Part shown: positions 44,727-54,436 of the stretch, one piece after another
Numbering within the stretch: the stretch's first letter is position 1
How the letters are laid out: every line of letters begins with the position of its first letter
Assembly: GCF_014698845.1 (NCBI RefSeq)
Contig: NZ_JACJTV010000005.1
Coordinates: forward strand, 1-64,000
Length of the DNA: 64,000 nucleotides
Reading direction: 5' to 3'
From: Coleofasciculus sp. FACHB-1120
GTDB taxonomy: Bacteria; Cyanobacteriota; Cyanobacteriia; Cyanobacteriales; FACHB-T130
Notes under the pieces: generated by a model
Seen by the model: only the letters and a program-made list of their open reading frames with translations
What the model was told of the DNA's origin: nothing
Databases searched by the model: none
Program-made: the position numbers and the translations under genes

Positions 44727-46166
44727 CTAGACTAAGGCTTTTAGAAGTGCCTGGAGTTTAAGTTGAATTTCTGCTAATTCTTTGTCTGGATCGGAACCAG
44801 CAACGATACCGGCACCGGCGTAGAGTCTGGCACGACAGCCATCTATGAGTGCTGAGCGAATTCCCACAACAAATTCACTGTTTCCTTGGCGATCTATCCA
44901 ACCGAGCGGCGCGGCATATAATGACCTATTGAAGGTTTCATAGCGGCAAATTTCTTTCTGGGCACTCTCACTGGGGACGCCAGCAACGGCTGGTGTTGGA
45001 TGGAGTTCAGCCAGGATTTCTAAGGGATGAACGCCTGCCGGTATTTTCGCCTGAATGGGTGTCCATAAATGCTGAATATTTAAGAGTTTCAATAGCTGTG
45101 GTTGGGACAATACTTGAGGATTTAAACCTAGCTGGAAGAGGCGATCGCGAATGAAATCAATGACTACTCGATGTTCGCGTCTTTCTTTTTCACTGGTTAG
45201 TAACCGATTCGCTAATTCCGCATCTTCACTGGCTATTTTCCCTCTGGGTGCTGAACCTGCCAGAGCGTCCGTTACTAATTCATGGTTATGAATACTAATT
45301 AAACGTTCGGGACTTGCACCAATAAAACTTTGTCCCTTGCCGTTACTGGTGGAAAAAATATTGCAATCAGGATTGCGAGTTCGTAAATGATTGACGGAGG
45401 GAATTAACTGGAAAGGAATGGGAGAGATAACATCAAGGGCATGAGCCAAAACAATTTTATGAATTTTTTCTGCATGAATTGATGATAAAGCCTTAACCAC
45501 CGATGATTTAAAATGGTTTACATCTGCAACATCGTGTTTCTTAAATAGTTTTCTGGCATCAATTGCAATATCGAGAAAAGATGCACTATGAAACCTTTCT
45601 AAACCAGTAACTCTGATTGCCTGAAATGTACGCCATAAGCTTTCAGTTAAATTTTGAACATTGATTTCGGTATCAATTGGAATATTTGCGACGACTACCG
45701 CAGTCTGATTTTTTAGTGAAATTTGCCATCGGGGTAGGAATACGGTGGCGGAAGGAAAAGGAGAATCCGATTCTAGATTTTTATTAAAAAATGTAAAAGC
45801 ACAGAAAAAATGAGCGCCCGAAAAAGGTAGAGTAAGTTCGCCAATACTCGTGGTATTGGCAAGGCAAGATTGAATAAACTCCTGGGATTTGTCAAACCGA
45901 TTGGGGCTTTCTAGTGTTAGCGCCGCTGCGGTGTCGATGGCTGCGATCGCTTCTCCTTGTGCTGGTTTTTCAAAGTAAAAGTGTAATTGGTCGGGTCTCG
46001 CGATCGCCTGAAGGACAACCAACGGATCGACTGCTGGAATTTCTTGAGAAATACTCAGGATCTGTGTCTGTTCTTTTTGTACGGCGGTCTGCTTAAAGGC
46101 TAAAAGAAACTGATGCAGTTCGTGAGTGTCTAGAAAAAGATTTTTAAGAGAGGGTGTGACTAGCAT
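44727..46166 (-). CDS. menF: Isochorismate synthase
   Basis: MenF converts chorismate to isochorismate, the entry to the phylloquinone branch. It is 479 residues. The chorismate-binding domain occupies the C-terminal 270, with IHKIVLAHALDV, FIGASPERLISIHNHELVTDALAGSAPRG, LHPTPAVAGVPSE, and GWIDRQGNSEFVVGIRSAL. It lies upstream of menD on the same strand, with 95 bases between, so they are probably cotranscribed. Confidence 0.96.
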   Translation of the reverse strand: MLVTPSLKNLFLDTHELHQFLLAFKQTAVQKEQTQILSISQEIPAVDPLVVLQAIARPDQLHFYFEKPAQGEAIAAIDTAAALTLESPNRFDKSQEFIQSCLANTTSIGELTLPFSGAHFFCAFTFFNKNLESDSPFPSATVFLPRWQISLKNQTAVVVANIPIDTEINVQNLTESLWRTFQAIRVTGLERFHSASFLDIAIDARKLFKKHDVADVNHFKSSVVKALSSIHAEKIHKIVLAHALDVISPIPFQLIPSVNHLRTRNPDCNIFSTSNGKGQSFIGASPERLISIHNHELVTDALAGSAPRGKIASEDAELANRLLTSEKERREHRVVIDFIRDRLFQLGLNPQVLSQPQLLKLLNIQHLWTPIQAKIPAGVHPLEILAELHPTPAVAGVPSESAQKEICRYETFNRSLYAAPLGWIDRQGNSEFVVGIRSALIDGCRARLYAGAGIVAGSDPDKELAEIQLKLQALLKALV

Positions 46167-46233
46167 GGAAGGGAGGATAGGTTGGCAATTTGATGTTAAT
46201 ACAACTGATTAGCTGTGGCTCCTGGTTTATTGT

Positions 46234-46473
46234 TTAGTAATCGAACAGACCTATCCTAAGAGCCAATAGAATAATAGCAGTCCGTTGAAAACTGGTCGTA
46301 TCTGCCAGCCTTCCCCTCTTTTCTAAAAGTAAGGTTTGCTTACTAATAACCTTATTTAAATTCTTAATAATCCCCCAAAAATATTTTTTGAAAAATAAGG
46401 CTAAGCCTATGTATTGGTTGCTGTGTTGGATTTCTATTCTACAACTTTCGCCTGCTTTTAAGCTTGTCGTCAT
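46234..46473 (-). CDS. Doubtful small protein upstream of menF
   Basis: A 79-residue frame (MTTSLKAGESCRIEIQHSN...) with no recognised domain and no transmembrane helix except a weak C-terminal hydrophobic stretch (AIILLALRIGLF). AAGGA lies about 15 bases before the ATG, too far for a good ribosome-binding site. I cannot support a function and it may not be a gene. Confidence 0.22.
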   Translation of the reverse strand: MTTSLKAGESCRIEIQHSNQYIGLALFFKKYFWGIIKNLNKVISKQTLLLEKRGRLADTTSFQRTAIILLALRIGLFDY

Positions 46474-46815
46474 ACTTTCAATGATTCCTTAACTTGAATT
46501 TCAGGATGATTACCGCAGGGGTATCTTCATTGATTAGATTTTAAAAACTCTTAAACATTGTATCTAAATCTACACTGTTTAGATAGAATGTGTGATTTGA
46601 CCGAGCCGAATATGCGGGAGGTCATAACGAGGAGCTAGTTTTGAAAGAACCTGCTTAAAATTTGACATAGGCTAGTCTTCCATAGGTCAAGACACAACTG
46701 GAAACCTCTGTCACCCTACTAAAGGGCTTGTAACAAAGTCTGTAGCAAATATCCTATCACGGCTTTAGAGTTGTAAAATCTGGTAGCTTCTTGGTAATAA
46801 CATAAATTGAGACTA

Positions 46816-47742
46816 ATGGATACGAAATTGATTAATCATCCCAACAGTGGAGGGGCAAACATCAGCGACACCGGGCTTTGGATGGCAGCGATTAAGCCGC
46901 CCATGTACAGCGTTGCTATTATTCCAATTTGGGTGGGAACATCTGTTGCTTTTGCTGAAACTCAAGTGCTTCAGGGAGCAATATTTTCTACATTTTTAAT
47001 GTCAGCAATTTTGATTATTGCATGGCTGAATCTCAGCAATGATGTGTTTGATTCGGAGACGGGTATTGATAAGAACAAAGCCCACTCTCTAGTTAACTTA
47101 ACAGGTAACAAATCTTTAATTTTTTGGCTGGCAAATCTATTTTTAGGGGTTGGTGTACTGGGAATCTTAGCGATCGCATGGTGGCAACAAGACCTCACAG
47201 TCATCGGATTGGTACTCCTGAGCTGTGCATTGGGCTACAGCTATCAGGGGCCTCCCTTTCGCTTAGGCTATCAGGGTTTGGGGGAAATTATCTGCTTTAT
47301 TTGCTTTGGCCCCCTAGCAGTGGCGGCAGCTTATTATAGTCAAACCGGCACCTGGTCGATGACCAGCCTCGCAGCGTCTATTATTGTAGGGATTGCCACG
47401 AGTTTAATTTTGTTTTGCTCTCATTTTCACCAGGTTGCGGACGATTTGGCAGCCGGGAAGCGATCGCCTATTGTCCGATTGGGCACTAAAACAGGATCGC
47501 AGCTGCTGTCTTGGTTTAGCGGCAGCATTTATGCGCTAACCGGGCTATTTGTCGTTTTGCAAATTTTCCCCGTTTGGACGTTGCTAAGCTTTGCGAGTTT
47601 GCCTTTCGCCATCAAATTATGCCGCCACGTCCATCAGTATCACGATCAACCGCAGAAGGTCAGTAACAGCAAATTCATCGCAGTAGCCCTACATTTTTGG
47701 AGTGGACTGCTGTTGGGATTGGGATTTGTACTGCCGTTATAG
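46816..47742 (+). CDS. menA: 1,4-dihydroxy-2-naphthoate phytyltransferase
   Basis: A UbiA-family prenyltransferase that attaches the phytyl chain to DHNA. It is 308 residues from ATG 46816; an upstream TTG at 46807 is also open. About eight transmembrane helices are visible. The Asp-rich motif is LNLSNDVFDSETGIDKNK (NDxxD), and the second is HFHQVADDLAAGKRSP. menC follows with 3 bases between the stop and the ATG, so the genes form an operon with menC and menE. Confidence 0.95.
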   Translation: MDTKLINHPNSGGANISDTGLWMAAIKPPMYSVAIIPIWVGTSVAFAETQVLQGAIFSTFLMSAILIIAWLNLSNDVFDSETGIDKNKAHSLVNLTGNKSLIFWLANLFLGVGVLGILAIAWWQQDLTVIGLVLLSCALGYSYQGPPFRLGYQGLGEIICFICFGPLAVAAAYYSQTGTWSMTSLAASIIVGIATSLILFCSHFHQVADDLAAGKRSPIVRLGTKTGSQLLSWFSGSIYALTGLFVVLQIFPVWTLLSFASLPFAIKLCRHVHQYHDQPQKVSNSKFIAVALHFWSGLLLGLGFVLPL

Positions 47743-47745
47743 CTC

Positions 47746-48834
47746 ATGCAATATCGGTTTGAGTTTCGTCCTTACCGGCGGAGGTTTGTGCGATCGCTCT
47801 CTACCAGTCACGGCAACTGGGACATTCGAGACGGCATCATCCTCCGCCTCACTGATGAGAACGGGCAAGTCGGCTGGGGCGAAATCGCCCCCCTGAGCTG
47901 GTTTGGTTCCGAAACCTTAGAGCAAGCCCTGTCATTTTGTCGCCAGCTGCCGGAGGAAATTACCGATGAGATGATTTTCTCCATCCCATCTGCCCTTCCC
48001 GCCTGTCAATTTGGCTTCGAGTCCGCTTGGGAAGATACCTGCCGAGTAAAGTCGCAGCTATACGAACCAAACCTGCCAGAATTTAGCTTTGAGCAAAGCG
48101 AAGGGCAATTTTCAAATCTATCAAATCTATTTGTAGAGACGCAAAGTTTCGCATCTCTACAGTCTGCGAAGGCGGACTTCGTTTGTGTAGCCGCGAATTC
48201 ATTCGCCAAGTCTATTTCCTACAGCGGCTTATTACCTGCTGGCGAAGCTGCCTTAAGCCAATGGCAGACGCTTTGGAACCAGGGATATCGCACCTTCAAA
48301 TGGAAAATTGGCGTTTATCCAATTGCCAACGAACTAGAAATTTTCCAACAACTTATCCAAACACTGCCAGCATCGGCAAAACTGCGCTTGGATGCGAATG
48401 GAGGACTCAGTTACGAGGAAGCAAACCTGTGGCTGTGGACTTGCGACAATGTTAAGGCGGAGGAATTACCTGTAGAAATTGAATTTCTCGAACAACCGCT
48501 GTCTGTGGCTCAATTTCAGGGGATGGCGGAATTAAGTATGTGCTACGCCACTGCGATCGCCTTAGATGAATCCGTGGCTACAATTGACCAGATGGAAGCT
48601 GCGTACCATGAGGGTTGGCGGGGAATTTTTGTGATTAAGCCGTGCATCGCCGGTTCCTCATCCCGTTTGCGCCAATTTTGCCAACAACATGAAATTGATG
48701 CCGTCTTCTCCTCCGTCTTTGAAACCGCGATTGGTAGACAGGCAGCATTAAAGCTAGCAGCAGAATTATCTCGTCACAATCGAGCCGTTGGTTTTGGCAT
48801 CAACCACTGGTTTGACGAAGATGAAGAAATCTGA
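47746..48834 (+). CDS. menC: o-succinylbenzoate synthase
   Basis: A 362-residue enolase-superfamily enzyme that dehydrates SHCHC to o-succinylbenzoate. Motifs are the catalytic KxK (FKWKIGVYP), the metal ligands LRLDANGG, EFLEQPL and ALDES, and the second lysine in VIKPCIAG. An in-frame palindrome (48133-48160) inserts FVETQSFASLQ between the capping domain and the barrel. It is tightly packed between menA and menE. Confidence 0.95.
   Translation: MQYRFEFRPYRRRFVRSLSTSHGNWDIRDGIILRLTDENGQVGWGEIAPLSWFGSETLEQALSFCRQLPEEITDEMIFSIPSALPACQFGFESAWEDTCRVKSQLYEPNLPEFSFEQSEGQFSNLSNLFVETQSFASLQSAKADFVCVAANSFAKSISYSGLLPAGEAALSQWQTLWNQGYRTFKWKIGVYPIANELEIFQQLIQTLPASAKLRLDANGGLSYEEANLWLWTCDNVKAEELPVEIEFLEQPLSVAQFQGMAELSMCYATAIALDESVATIDQMEAAYHEGWRGIFVIKPCIAGSSSRLRQFCQQHEIDAVFSSVFETAIGRQAALKLAAELSRHNRAVGFGINHWFDEDEEI
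48133..48160. repeat. TAGAGACGC palindrome inside menC
   Basis: GTAGAGACGC (48133-48142) pairs with GCATCTCTAC (48151-48160). It has the same arms and near-identical loop as the menD copy and keeps the frame. Confidence 0.8.
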
Positions 48835-48845
48835 TTGAAGAACTT

Positions 48846-50228
48846 ATGGAATCGCCGCTAGACTATCTTAAAAAGCGTGCTAACGATGATTGGCTGATTG
48901 GTTACGACAGTCGCAAATTTATTAATATTGCCGAGCAATTATTTAATCAATTAACCCCGCTTGCGAACTCGGAAAATAAACCAAAAATATTACTAGCAGA
49001 GCGAGAACCAATCCAATTTATTGCCAGCTTCATCGCTGCCTGTGCCGCTGGTTGCCCAGTTTTTCTTTGTAATCCCAATTGGGTTAAACACGAATGGCAA
49101 CAAGTTTTTGATTTAGTCCAACCAGACCTAATTTGGGGAGATTGCCCTTATCCTTTAACCTCCTCATCTTGTAGAGACAAAAATCGCGTCTCTACAACTA
49201 TCAACAACTGGATTATGATTCCCACTGGAGGTTCATCAGGGCAGATTCGATTTGCTATCCACACCTGGGAAACCTTAATGGCATCCGTACAAGGTTTTAA
49301 ACAGTATTTTCAAATAAATCAAGTAAATTCTTTTTGTGTATTGCCCCTGTATCATGTCAGCGGTTTGATGCAATTTATGCGTTCTTTCACCTCTGGCGGA
49401 AGATTGGCAATTGTGCCATTCAAAGAATTAGAATTTAGGGAACAATGCGAGATTGAGCCATCTAATTTCTTTCTATCATTAGTACCCACTCAACTGCAAC
49501 GTCTCCTCCACAATCCAGATTTAACCGCCTGGTTATCCGGATTTCAGACAGTGCTTTTGGGAGGTGCCCCCGCGTGGATAGAACTTCTGGAAGAGGCGAG
49601 AAGCCACAGCATCCGCTTAGCACCCACTTATGGCATGACAGAAACCGCCTCGCAAATTGCCACCCTCAAACCAGAATATTTTCTCAACGGTACTAACAAT
49701 TGCGGTCAGATTCTCCCCCATGCCAAAGTAACAATTTGTAGTTCTAGCAGCGAGATATTAGAAATCAACCAAGTAGGAACTATTACTATTCAATCTGGTT
49801 CTTTGGCACTTGGTTACTATCCCGAAAAATTTCCTAACCAACAATATTTCCAAGTAGATGACTTAGGTTTTATTGACGAACAAGGTAATTTAAATATTAT
49901 CGGTCGTAGCAGTAACAAAATAATCACGGGTGGCGAAAACGTCTTCCCCTCTGAAGTAGAAGCCGCAATTCGAGCTACAGGTTTAGTTGATGATGTCTGC
50001 GTAATTGGTTTAGCTGACTCTAACTGGGGGCAAGTTGTAACAGCCGTTTATGTTCCCAGTAAATCAGACATTTCTACTTATACTCTACAAATAGAAATTG
50101 AAGATAAATTGAGCAAATTTAAACGCCCTAAATATTGGGTGCCAGTAGAAACATTACCAAGAAACGCTCAGGGAAAAGCAAACCGTGAACAGCTACAAAA
50201 AATTGCTTATAGTCAGGTATTTGAGTGA
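48846..50228 (+). CDS. menE: o-succinylbenzoate-CoA ligase
   Basis: An acyl-adenylate-forming ligase of 460 residues that activates o-succinylbenzoate with ATP and CoA. The P-loop is MIPTGGSSGQIRFA, the A5 motif is APTYGMTETAS, and the A7/A8 region is LGFIDEQGNLNIIGRSSNKIITGGENVFP. The C-terminal PRNAQGKANRE holds the catalytic Lys. An in-frame palindrome (49171-49195) encodes CRDKNRVST. Its start is 11 bases after the menC stop. Confidence 0.95.
   Translation: MESPLDYLKKRANDDWLIGYDSRKFINIAEQLFNQLTPLANSENKPKILLAEREPIQFIASFIAACAAGCPVFLCNPNWVKHEWQQVFDLVQPDLIWGDCPYPLTSSSCRDKNRVSTTINNWIMIPTGGSSGQIRFAIHTWETLMASVQGFKQYFQINQVNSFCVLPLYHVSGLMQFMRSFTSGGRLAIVPFKELEFREQCEIEPSNFFLSLVPTQLQRLLHNPDLTAWLSGFQTVLLGGAPAWIELLEEARSHSIRLAPTYGMTETASQIATLKPEYFLNGTNNCGQILPHAKVTICSSSSEILEINQVGTITIQSGSLALGYYPEKFPNQQYFQVDDLGFIDEQGNLNIIGRSSNKIITGGENVFPSEVEAAIRATGLVDDVCVIGLADSNWGQVVTAVYVPSKSDISTYTLQIEIEDKLSKFKRPKYWVPVETLPRNAQGKANREQLQKIAYSQVFE
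49171..49195. repeat. TAGAGACGC-type palindrome inside menE
   Basis: GTAGAGAC (49171-49178) pairs with GTCTCTAC (49188-49195). It is the third copy in the men cluster. Confidence 0.8.
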
Positions 50229-50303
50229 CAGCATAATGAAGTGTAACGCACTCTATAAACTCTCTCTTATACTGTCTCTTCGCGTCCTTTGCCTCTTTGC
50301 GGT

Positions 50304-50717
50304 TTATGCCTCTTCTTCCTTCCATTGCTGGAGCCATCGAATCATCTCCGCCGGAATTTCTTTTCGACTTCTAGTAGCTGAATCAATGCAAACGTGCCGA
50401 GTAATTGCTTGCGCGACTACCCGATTCTCTGCAATAAACTGGTAATTAACTTCAACTTTTTCAGACGAAAGATGTTGAGGAATTAACTGAATAATTACCT
50501 TGTCCCCGCAAAACATCGGACTGAAAAAATCAACGCTGGCATGAACAATAGGAATCGCAACATTTGGGTTGCCGAAAAATAACTTGAGATTAATATCCGA
50601 CGCTATCAGCGATTCTTCATAAGCTTCATGACACATTGCCAAGACATTGGCAAAGTAGACAACACCAGCGGCGTCGGTATCCTGAAAACGAATTGTTCGG
50701 GTATAAGTAAATGACAT
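50304..50717 (-). CDS. Hotdog thioesterase, probable DHNA-CoA thioesterase
   Basis: A 137-residue 4-hydroxybenzoyl-CoA thioesterase-type hotdog protein. [30 protein letters not shown] has the catalytic Asp, and [17 protein letters not shown] follows. The cyanobacterial homologue (Slr0204) hydrolyses DHNA-CoA to DHNA, the step between MenB and MenA. Its place at the end of the men cluster supports that role, although it is on the opposite strand to menE. Confidence 0.9.
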   Translation of the reverse strand: MSFTYTRTIRFQDTDAAGVVYFANVLAMCHEAYEESLIASDINLKLFFGNPNVAIPIVHASVDFFSPMFCGDKVIIQLIPQHLSSEKVEVNYQFIAENRVVAQAITRHVCIDSATRSRKEIPAEMIRWLQQWKEEEA

Positions 50718-50787
50718 TTATAGATAGATGCGATCGCTTCGCCTTAAACTTTGTTCTACGTGTTCTTTAGCCTTTCTATTCTCCCAT

Positions 50788-52971
50788 TTACCAGCCACTA
50801 ATAATGTTTTTCAGTTCTCCAACATCTAGACAATCGAAAGCAAAAGCTTTGCGAAGCAGGTTGCTAGGAATAAACTCATCATACTTTTGCATTTTTAAAG
50901 GTTCTTCAACAGCAACTAAATCTAGCGCTGTAATCCTTTTATTGCAAAATGTCAGGATTTCCGAGCCAAGCTCTTCAACCCCATCTTTTCCAAGTTTAAC
51001 CGTCATAAAGTATGGAGCTTGCCCCCCAATTTTCTTGATATCCAGAGACTCTCTACCAAAGAAATTTAGAAACCTTTCCAGGGTGCGGTAAGCGACAGTC
51101 CCCATCCAAGGAAAAATGCAGCAAGTTTTGCTTCCTAATGAAACGATGTTATTTCTTTCAAGTTCCCAAAATCGAGCTAATTGACGAGCTTCATTCAGGC
51201 GCTTTTTAGCATTACTTTGCAAATAGCTATACTGCGTATCCTCAAAAAGAACCTTTCGCATCCGTTCAAGAACTTTTGTATGAATATTGCTACTTCCACC
51301 ATGCCACGAAATTTTCGCTTGACCTTGCGCTTGCTTGACAAAAACTGTTTTTGTTTTAACATCGCTATCCAAAACTTCCCACGTTCTCCCTGCCAAGGCA
51401 AAGCAATTGCCAACAGGCGGAGGCATCAGGATACTGCCAATTTCCATCGATTCGTCCCTGACAGCATACTCAATTGTGTCAGAAAAAACGGCGTAGAAAT
51501 GGAAATTTTTTACAATTTTCTCCCCCGCTAATCCGATAATTAATTTGTCTCCCTCAGTCTGCTGAATATGGTCAAGCCCTACCAAGTTTCGTAGCAATTG
51601 CCTAAAATCATCTTTAGATATAGCCGCAAAAGGTGGTAAAGCTAAAACTTGCTGAGCTAAAGCTACAGGGGAGAGTTCCTCCATCGCTGCTAAAATACTC
51701 ATTGTTTGGTGGTATAAAAGGCTAAAAGGATATTTAACCGGCTTGATTGGCTCAATCCAACGTTCTTCCAAGTAAAGTTGGATAATCGCGATAGATTGCA
51801 ACAGTTGCCAAGGAATTTGATTAGGAAGTGATTCCTCTGTTGATAGCTCCTCTTCCGCGCAAACAAACCGCATATCTGCCGCACTTCCTCGCCTTCCCGA
51901 ACGTCCCAATCTCTGCAAGAAACTGGATACCGAAAGAGGCGCATCTAATTGAATGACTCGCTCTAATTGACCGAGATCGATTCCTAATTCAAGCGTGATA
52001 GTTGCAGCAGTAACCGATGGAACTTTTGTATCGCGCATCGCATCCTCAGCCGCTTCCCTTAACGAGGTAGAAATACTGCCATGATGGACGTGATAAATAT
52101 CTGGTAATCCTTCAGTTTCAGCTATTTCACGCAGACTGGCAATCACTGATTCTGTATCTGAGCGATTGTTAGCAAAAATCAGGCTTTTTCGAGATTTCGT
52201 GATATTAAAGATATGCCTGTAGTAAGGACTAAAAACTAAATCATCAGTCTCATCTGGTTCAACGGGAGAAACAAAAAAATGCTCTAAAGCCAGATTGATT
52301 TTTCGTTTTCCTCCCTCGATATCCGGAGTAATGACTGGCGTTTCGGTTCCCAGTCGCAGCCAGTCTTCAGCGAGTGAGTAATCGCCAAGGGTAGCCGATA
52401 AACCAATCCGACGGGTGGGATTTTTTACAAATTTTGAAAGGCGTGCCAACTGGCAGAGAATTTGGCAACCCCGTTCGGAACCCATAAAGGCATGGATTTC
52501 ATCAATAATGACAAAACGTAAGTCTCCGAACAAGCGAAACAGTTGAGTATTTTTATTAATTAAGAGACTTTCTAAAGATTCTGGTGTTATTTGCAGAATC
52601 CCTTTCGGGTCTTTTAGAAGTTGTTTCTTCCGAGTCTGGGAAACATCACCGTGCCAGTGCCAGACTGGAATATCTGCTTCTTTTAAAAGGTCATTTAGAC
52701 GCTCAAATTGGTCGTTAATTAACGCTTTTATCGGGCTAATATAAAGTGCCCCAATCGTTGTAGATGGGTTTTGATGTAATAAGGTTAAAACGGGAAGAAA
52801 AGCTGCTTCTGTTTTCCCGGAGGCGGTTCCAGCGGCGATTAACAAGTGAGCATCTGTGTCAAAAATAACTCTACAGGCTTCAATTTGAACGTCTCTTAAT
52901 TCAGTCCAATCTTGGGTGTAGATATATTCTTGAATAAAAGGTGCTAATTTATCAAAAGCCTGTTCGCTCAT
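50788..52971 (-). CDS. Lhr/BrxHI-like DEAD/DEAH-box helicase
   Basis: A 727-residue superfamily 2 helicase. Walker A is AAGTASGKT (46-54), motif Ib ISPIKALINDQ, motif II DEIH (157-160) and motif VI QRLGRSGRRG, followed by an Lhr-type C-terminal region (about 440-727). Such helicases appear in type 2 BREX as BrxHI and with DUF2791 ATPases in predicted Ter-linked systems. Its ATG overlaps the stop of the DUF2791 ATPase (ATGA), so they are translationally coupled. The helicase is full length with no frameshift. The predicted substrate is duplex nucleic acid; the trigger is unknown. Confidence 0.93.
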   Translation of the reverse strand: MSEQAFDKLAPFIQEYIYTQDWTELRDVQIEACRVIFDTDAHLLIAAGTASGKTEAAFLPVLTLLHQNPSTTIGALYISPIKALINDQFERLNDLLKEADIPVWHWHGDVSQTRKKQLLKDPKGILQITPESLESLLINKNTQLFRLFGDLRFVIIDEIHAFMGSERGCQILCQLARLSKFVKNPTRRIGLSATLGDYSLAEDWLRLGTETPVITPDIEGGKRKINLALEHFFVSPVEPDETDDLVFSPYYRHIFNITKSRKSLIFANNRSDTESVIASLREIAETEGLPDIYHVHHGSISTSLREAAEDAMRDTKVPSVTAATITLELGIDLGQLERVIQLDAPLSVSSFLQRLGRSGRRGSAADMRFVCAEEELSTEESLPNQIPWQLLQSIAIIQLYLEERWIEPIKPVKYPFSLLYHQTMSILAAMEELSPVALAQQVLALPPFAAISKDDFRQLLRNLVGLDHIQQTEGDKLIIGLAGEKIVKNFHFYAVFSDTIEYAVRDESMEIGSILMPPPVGNCFALAGRTWEVLDSDVKTKTVFVKQAQGQAKISWHGGSSNIHTKVLERMRKVLFEDTQYSYLQSNAKKRLNEARQLARFWELERNNIVSLGSKTCCIFPWMGTVAYRTLERFLNFFGRESLDIKKIGGQAPYFMTVKLGKDGVEELGSEILTFCNKRITALDLVAVEEPLKMQKYDEFIPSNLLRKAFAFDCLDVGELKNIISGW

Positions 52972-54290
52972 AGGGTAAATTCTGCAAATTCGGTATTCCC
53001 ATCTACCTCTGGGTTTTTGTCGGGAGAAGTCGGTTTAAAATTAGAACCATGAATAAGTTCTCTAAAAGAGATGCTGGGGTTTTGCTGGAGGATATTCAAA
53101 ATACTGATAAAGTCGCGGACAACTTCACGTGGGGTCAAGAATTTGTCTGCACCTAAGCGATTGACAACTTCTTGCATAAACTCTTGCAAGTCACTCGGTT
53201 TCAGAGTTTTATTATAGTTGTAATGGGTAGCATGAATATCTACCAATCGGTGCAAAAGCTCGGATATATTTTGCTGGGTTAATATTTCTAGCTGGATGAC
53301 GGGTGCTGAGGTATCCTGATGACCTCCTTTGACACGGCTGCTTAAGCGCGATCGCAATGCTTCATCACTATACAACCCCCGGCGTTTGTCTTCCACAAAT
53401 TCGGGCGTTCCTCCGATAAAAATGCCGAGATTTTCTGCTCTTCCCTGCATCGTATCGTTGAACATTGCCAATAGCTTATCGTAGTTTTTTTGACGGGAAG
53501 CGGTATGAGTAATTTTATATAGATGAACAGCTTCATCCACTAAAATCAAAAGTCCTTTATAGCCAATATCGGCAACAAACTTGGCAACTAGCTTAATGTA
53601 GTCATACCAAGTCTCATCGTCAATGATGACACGCACTCCCAGCGCGGTTTTTGCCTCAGTTTTAGTCCCAAATTCTCCCCGCAACCAACGCAGCGCCGCC
53701 TCCTTTTTATCATCGTCATCAGAACGATAGCCGCGCCAATAGGCGATGATGACATTTGCAAAGTCAAACCCGTGAACTAAGCCTTCTATATCCTTAACGA
53801 CTTCCCGAATTTTCTCTTCCACTTGATCGTCAAAACCAGTGTCGTTGGGTCGCATCCCGCTTTCTTGTGCAACTTGGTTTTGAATATTATTAATCCATCC
53901 TTCCAAAATCGGCGTGAAAGCGCCACCTTCTGGGCGAATTTTGGTGGAAAGATTCTGCATTAATTCTCGATAAGTTGCAACCCCTTTTCCGTCAGTTCCT
54001 GCGAGTCGCCTTTCCGGAGATAAATCAGCGTCAGCTACTACGAAACCTCTTTCCATCGCGTGGTTACGAATCAGTTGTAGCATAAAGCTTTTACCGGAAC
54101 CATAGCGTCCTACAACGAAGCGAAATCCGGCACCGCCTTCGCCAATATTCTCGAAATCCTGTAAAATAGCTTTGACTTCTTTTTCTCGTCCGACAGCAAT
54201 ATGTTCCAGACCAATTCTAGGAACAACACCTGCACCAAGAGAACTGATTAAAGCATTCGATATTCTTTTGGTAATTTTGAGTTTTGTCAT
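52968..54290 (-). CDS. DUF2791/BrxD-like P-loop ATPase
   Basis: A 440-residue ATP-binding protein. Walker A is VVGRYGSGKSFML (GRYGSGKS at 61-68), with the family N-terminus ISSLGAGVVPRIGLEHIAVGREKE. Walker B is GLLILVDEAVHLYK, followed by the sensor FIGGTPEFVED. The C-terminal helical domain includes FLTPREVVRDFISILNIL. Family members include BrxD of type 2 BREX and the ATPase of Ter-linked predicted systems. It lies between a TerB-C membrane protein (147 bases upstream) and the helicase (overlapping), in one operon direction. Confidence 0.92.
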   Translation of the reverse strand: MTKLKITKRISNALISSLGAGVVPRIGLEHIAVGREKEVKAILQDFENIGEGGAGFRFVVGRYGSGKSFMLQLIRNHAMERGFVVADADLSPERRLAGTDGKGVATYRELMQNLSTKIRPEGGAFTPILEGWINNIQNQVAQESGMRPNDTGFDDQVEEKIREVVKDIEGLVHGFDFANVIIAYWRGYRSDDDDKKEAALRWLRGEFGTKTEAKTALGVRVIIDDETWYDYIKLVAKFVADIGYKGLLILVDEAVHLYKITHTASRQKNYDKLLAMFNDTMQGRAENLGIFIGGTPEFVEDKRRGLYSDEALRSRLSSRVKGGHQDTSAPVIQLEILTQQNISELLHRLVDIHATHYNYNKTLKPSDLQEFMQEVVNRLGADKFLTPREVVRDFISILNILQQNPSISFRELIHGSNFKPTSPDKNPEVDGNTEFAEFTL

Positions 54291-54436
54291 TTTTTAAAAT
54301 AGTTTATTTGTTGCTAAGGCGAGCAAAGCTTTGACGTTTCTCATTCCGTCTCACCGACGGGGAATGAAGTAAGGTTTTTGATTTGGTTTATTTAGGTTTT
54401 TATAATAAATTTTGATAAATCGTTCGTTTTATAAAA

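Noticed and set aside
50788-54290. A complete BREX system
   Set aside because: Only BrxD-like and BrxHI-like genes are present; no PglX methyltransferase, PglZ, BrxA, BrxB, BrxC or BrxL is in the window.
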